The translations under genes and the position numbers were made by a program. Source: Taxillus chinensis (taxonomy: Eukaryota > Streptophyta > Magnoliopsida > Santalales > Loranthaceae). Taken from it: a stretch of DNA of 64,000 bases. The notes beneath the pieces were generated by a model that worked only from the letters and a program-made list of their open reading frames with translations, was not told the DNA's origin and searched no databases. Numbering within the stretch: position 1 is the first letter of the stretch; the number at the start of each line of letters is the position of its first letter. Shown here piece after piece: positions 61,058 through 64,000 of this stretch. The stretch lies in contig CM042090.1 in the NCBI GenBank assembly GCA_023512835.1, positions 25,335,783 through 25,399,782 of the forward strand. Direction: 5' to 3'.

Positions 61058-62182
61058 GATATATAGAGTGCGTTTGTGAGTTTGGAGCATTATTACTTAT
61101 AATATCTGCATGTATTCAAATTAACATACATGATATTATTAATCCCCTATATAATAATAATACTATCGTATACGTACTATTTATACATTTTTATCTCATG
61201 CATAATAGTTATGCATGCAGAACTAACTCAATGTACTCTAAATTATATTGTATTGTGCTTCAATACATCGGCTTTCTTTTGTTAAATGTTTTATATATGT
61301 GTGTGTGTGCATGTGTCAAACTGGGGAATGTTTGTTCCTGAATATATAGGCTATGTCTGCCAATATTATGTTTGTTTGTGAGATGAATTATAATCATTCT
61401 ATCGGACAATATGTGTAATGGAATATGGATTCTTATATTTTGTTCAGGCGAAAGCATTTTAGCCATGGGTGGATGGAATGGACATTTTCATCTTCGGGTG
61501 TTATGGGATGAGTTTGAAATGGAATTATATATTTAAAAAAATATTCATTTCAAATCTATCTGAAATCCCAATAAGGCTAGGACAAAATCGATATCTAATT
61601 GATTGATACTACCCGTAAGAGCATTAGCATCAGCTACCTTATTAGTTTTTCTAAGTTTATAGTTTTAAATTACTGTTTGCTTCTATATACAAATATATAT
61701 CACAAAAGATTCCTAAATCAAATTTTATATAAAATAAAAGTTAATGTTATGGGAAACATGAAGAATAAATGTGAGAGAAATTTTTTAAGTATAATTTAAT
61801 AATTTTAGAGAATAAATAGTATTTTTCAATATATTGGGCATCCACCGTGAGAAAAATTTATGACTTTTAAATTTTTTTTCCGGAAACAGATTTAGATAAG
61901 AAATCTGTTCTAATATTACTATTTTTATGCATAGTAAAATAAGTTTGAGATGTGTTATTCTAATATTACTATTTTTTTTTTGACATGTTTGAAATTCGTG
62001 ATGGATCAGCCAATTCTGTCCCAAAGAGATTTGGGACAGATACGTTTTTACATCTTTGTATAGAAATAGAAAAACAGAAGAGAAAAAGGAACCAAAAAGT
62101 AAAAAGCTAATTTCCAATCAACTGGATTACAAACTCCAGCCACGGTGGTGGGCTTGCCATAGCTATGGTGGTAGAAGCCCAC

Positions 62183-62392
62183 CCCGCCCAGTGTCAATGC
62201 CGCATTAAGCATCACACCCACTGGCGTATTGCGTCGAGGGCCAGCTCTGCCTTTTTACAAGGTAAAGCGGCCGCTTAAGGCCTCCAATTTTGGAGGGCCT
62301 CCGGGAAGCATTTGATCTTCTTCATTCTGCTTCAGTTCTCCGGACGCAGTGCACCAGTGGGCGTGATGCTTAAAGCGGCATTGGCACTGGGC
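62183..62392. repeat. Inverted repeat with arms of about 50 bp
   Basis: GCCCAGTGTCAATGCCGC and ATTAAGCATCACACCCACTGG at the left recur in reverse complement at about 62345-62392 (CCAGTGGGCGTGATGCTTAA, GCGGCATTGGCACTGGGC). Only unit 3 shows both arms. Possibly a MITE terminus pair. Confidence 0.6.
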
Positions 62393-62457
62393 TATGACGA
62401 CATTGACAGATGGCGCACTGCGTCATCTGTCATCTGCCTATCGAATGTTGTGTGTTA

Positions 62458-62729
62458 GAGCATCCACACTAGGTTTGGTATTCTTATAATTTAGGGAAAA
62501 AATATATAGATTTATCAAAAATTCATTTGCATCTGGTTCCCTAAAATAAGGTATAAGGATAGGAAATGAATAGTAAATCCCTATATTTAGGGATGAATAT
62601 AGGGATTTACTATTTATTCCCTATCCTTATACCCTATTTTAGGGAACCTGATGCAAAGGGGAATGAATTTTTGGTAAATCTATATATTTTTTCCCTAAAT
62701 TATAGGAATACCAAACCTAGTGGATGCTC
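62458..62729. mobile_element. Tourist/Stowaway-like palindromic MITE, 272 bp
   Basis: Begins GAGCATCCACACTAGGTTTG and ends CAAACCTAGTGGATGCTC, and the two halves pair along nearly the whole length around a short centre near 62593. TTA flanks both ends (62455-62457, 62730-62732), a 3-bp target duplication typical of PIF/Harbinger-type MITEs. Units 1 and 2 lack it. Confidence 0.85.
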
Positions 62730-63103
62730 TTAATATGATTAATATTTACAAAGTATAAGTTAGATGCAGGCCCTACCAACATCGGCTGGGCCCAACATTT
62801 AAAAAACTATTTTAAATATGAAAATAATAAATGAATATATATGTCATTAACTTTCCTCCCTCTTTCTTTAAGCATCTTCTACGACTACAACAACTATACG
62901 AGACTTCAACTCCGACTTCGGCCTCGGAGAATCTTCCAGCAGCAAAAGCACCAGCCCCATCCCACTCCAGCTCGCCAACACACAAGTCCTCCGGCTATGA
63001 TGGCGGCAGTAAATTGTAAACTCCCACTGCACTGGCACGACAACACCACACGTTCAAATCGTTCCAATTAGTTTGGAAATCTTGAATCAAATTTTAAAAA
63101 CTA

Positions 63104-63107
<4 letters not shown>

Positions 63108-63195
<88 letters not shown>

Positions 63196-63236
63196 GGGGG
63201 GGGGGGGGGAGAGAGAGAAAAAAAAAAAAAAAAAAA
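63108..63236. repeat. Compound microsatellite (AT)n(AG)n(G)n(A)n
   Basis: AT units, then about 28 AG units, a run of about 24 G, a few GA and a run of about 19 A. It replaces simpler tracts at the same place in units 1 and 2. Length may be unreliable in the assembly. Confidence 0.85.
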
Positions 63237-64000
63237 CAACCCTCTTAAAGTTAGTAACTTTTTTTCTAATCCTTAGATATCATTTGAACAGATCTAAGGG
63301 CTATAATTAAGTATGTGATTTTTTAAAATACTCCCACTAAAAAACTCCCTCAATTTCATTGAAGAAAATAATTCCGCTCATGTAATGCAATATTTTTTTT
63401 ATAGCTTTCAAATACCCCTAATAAATGAGTTATAATTAAGTATTAAACGTACATGTATATTTACAAATCACGTCTAGTTTTGTGTTATTAATATCAAAGT
63501 AGAGTGTAATATTTCTATACGAATAATGTTTATGTTGTTTGAGAAACTAAAAAGGAATTTGTGTTACATTTAAAAAGATCATTATTTACTGTCTTATTAG
63601 TAGGATTTAAAAAAACAATTGCATGGAAAAAATCAAGAGAGTGACTTTAAAGTTTAAACTACCGTGTGAAGAGCATGAAAAGAAATAAAAAGTTGAATTA
63701 TAGGGGAAAAAAAGAATCAATCCAAAAAATCTATTCTAACTTCAAACCACTGAGCTAACAACAGGACAAAGAAGAAGAAGTTGGCTTGTAGGGAAAAACA
63801 AAAAAAAAATTGTAGCAGTAGTGTACTTGAGAAGAAAAAGGCTGCTTTGCCAATAGTTGATTAATCATGAATATGCAAACAAAAATTACAAAATAAGCAA
63901 TTTTCAGATGATAAACTAGCAATATTTGAAATCATTAACAACGTGAGAAAACTTTTTCTTTCTTCCACTATCTATCGACAGTGAAATTGGGAAAAAAGTG
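63237..64000. mobile_element. Non-autonomous TIR element (unit 3 copy, partial)
   Basis: Left arm (AACCCTCTTAAAG, TTAGATATCATTTGAACAG, CTATAATTAAGTATGTGA) and core match the copies at 50428 and 55942. The right arm lies outside the window. Confidence 0.65.

Larger units (their letters stand above)
55255..62139 (+). repeat. Segmental duplication unit 2 (contains RALF gene 2)
   Basis: Starts near GTGGGCTTGCC and ATTAAGCATCACGCC (about 55325) and repeats the order of unit 1: leader block, AAGTATAAGTTAGATGCAGG (about 55546), TIR element, retroposon-like module, RALF promoter, gene and flank. It lacks the TRIM of unit 1 and has only one module instead of three, but carries a CACTA insertion (57413-60085). 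Confidence 0.85.
62140..64000 (+). repeat. Segmental duplication unit 3 (truncated by window edge)
   Basis: GTGGTGGGCTTGCC and ATTAAGCATCACACCCACTGG open a third unit, followed by AAGTATAAGTTAGATGCAGG (about 62751), the ACTACAACAACTATACGAG block and the TIR element. The RALF part would lie beyond position 64000. Confidence 0.8.

Overview
The window is nuclear DNA of a flowering plant, most likely a eudicot; the species cannot be told from the sequence. The evidence is intron-rich genes for plant protein families (GDSL lipase, RALF peptides, trihelix factor, MIP1/ZW10, organellar LpxB), AT-rich spacers, and abundant plant transposable elements (LINE, copia, TRIM, CACTA, MITEs). There is no operon structure and no CRISPR array, and I found no rRNA or tRNA gene.

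Layout. 1-6 kb: a LINE ORF2 fragment (minus), a WDR5-type WD40 fragment, a second decayed LINE and the last five exons of a DUF1664 gene. 6-20 kb: gene-poor, holding a small cysteine-rich secreted peptide gene (10.8-11.5 kb) with two alternative terminal exons, and a dead copia element near 13.4-14.7 kb. 21.1-25.8 kb (minus): a complete UBL-WLM-PUB metalloprotease gene of the WSS1 type, 659 aa in ten coding exons. 27.0-27.4 kb (minus): a small secreted peptide gene. 30.2-33.5 kb (minus): a plant lipid-A-disaccharide synthase gene in eight exons. 36.0-37.6 kb (plus): a GDSL esterase/lipase gene in three exons. 39-42.8 kb: a patchwork of a duplicated spacer, chloroplast-like and mitochondrion-like insertions and a broken trihelix gene. 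43.1-48.1 kb (plus): a complete 13-exon ZW10/MIP1 gene, 763 aa. 49.5-64 kb: a tandem segmental duplication with at least three units; the first two each carry a RALF peptide gene and the third runs off the window.

The genes do not form one pathway; they are independent housekeeping and signalling genes. MIP1 acts in Golgi-to-ER vesicle tethering, the WSS1-type protease in DNA-protein crosslink repair, LpxB in an organellar lipid-A-like pathway, and the GDSL lipase and small peptides in the apoplast.

The most informative observations are the twin terminal exons of the GRP3-like peptide gene, the RALF array whose paralogous units act as empty-site controls for a TRIM and a CACTA insertion, two GC-AG introns in the ZW10 gene, and a 27-kb peptide gene that shares its leader with the RALF genes. 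I saw no clearly new enzymatic or defence system.
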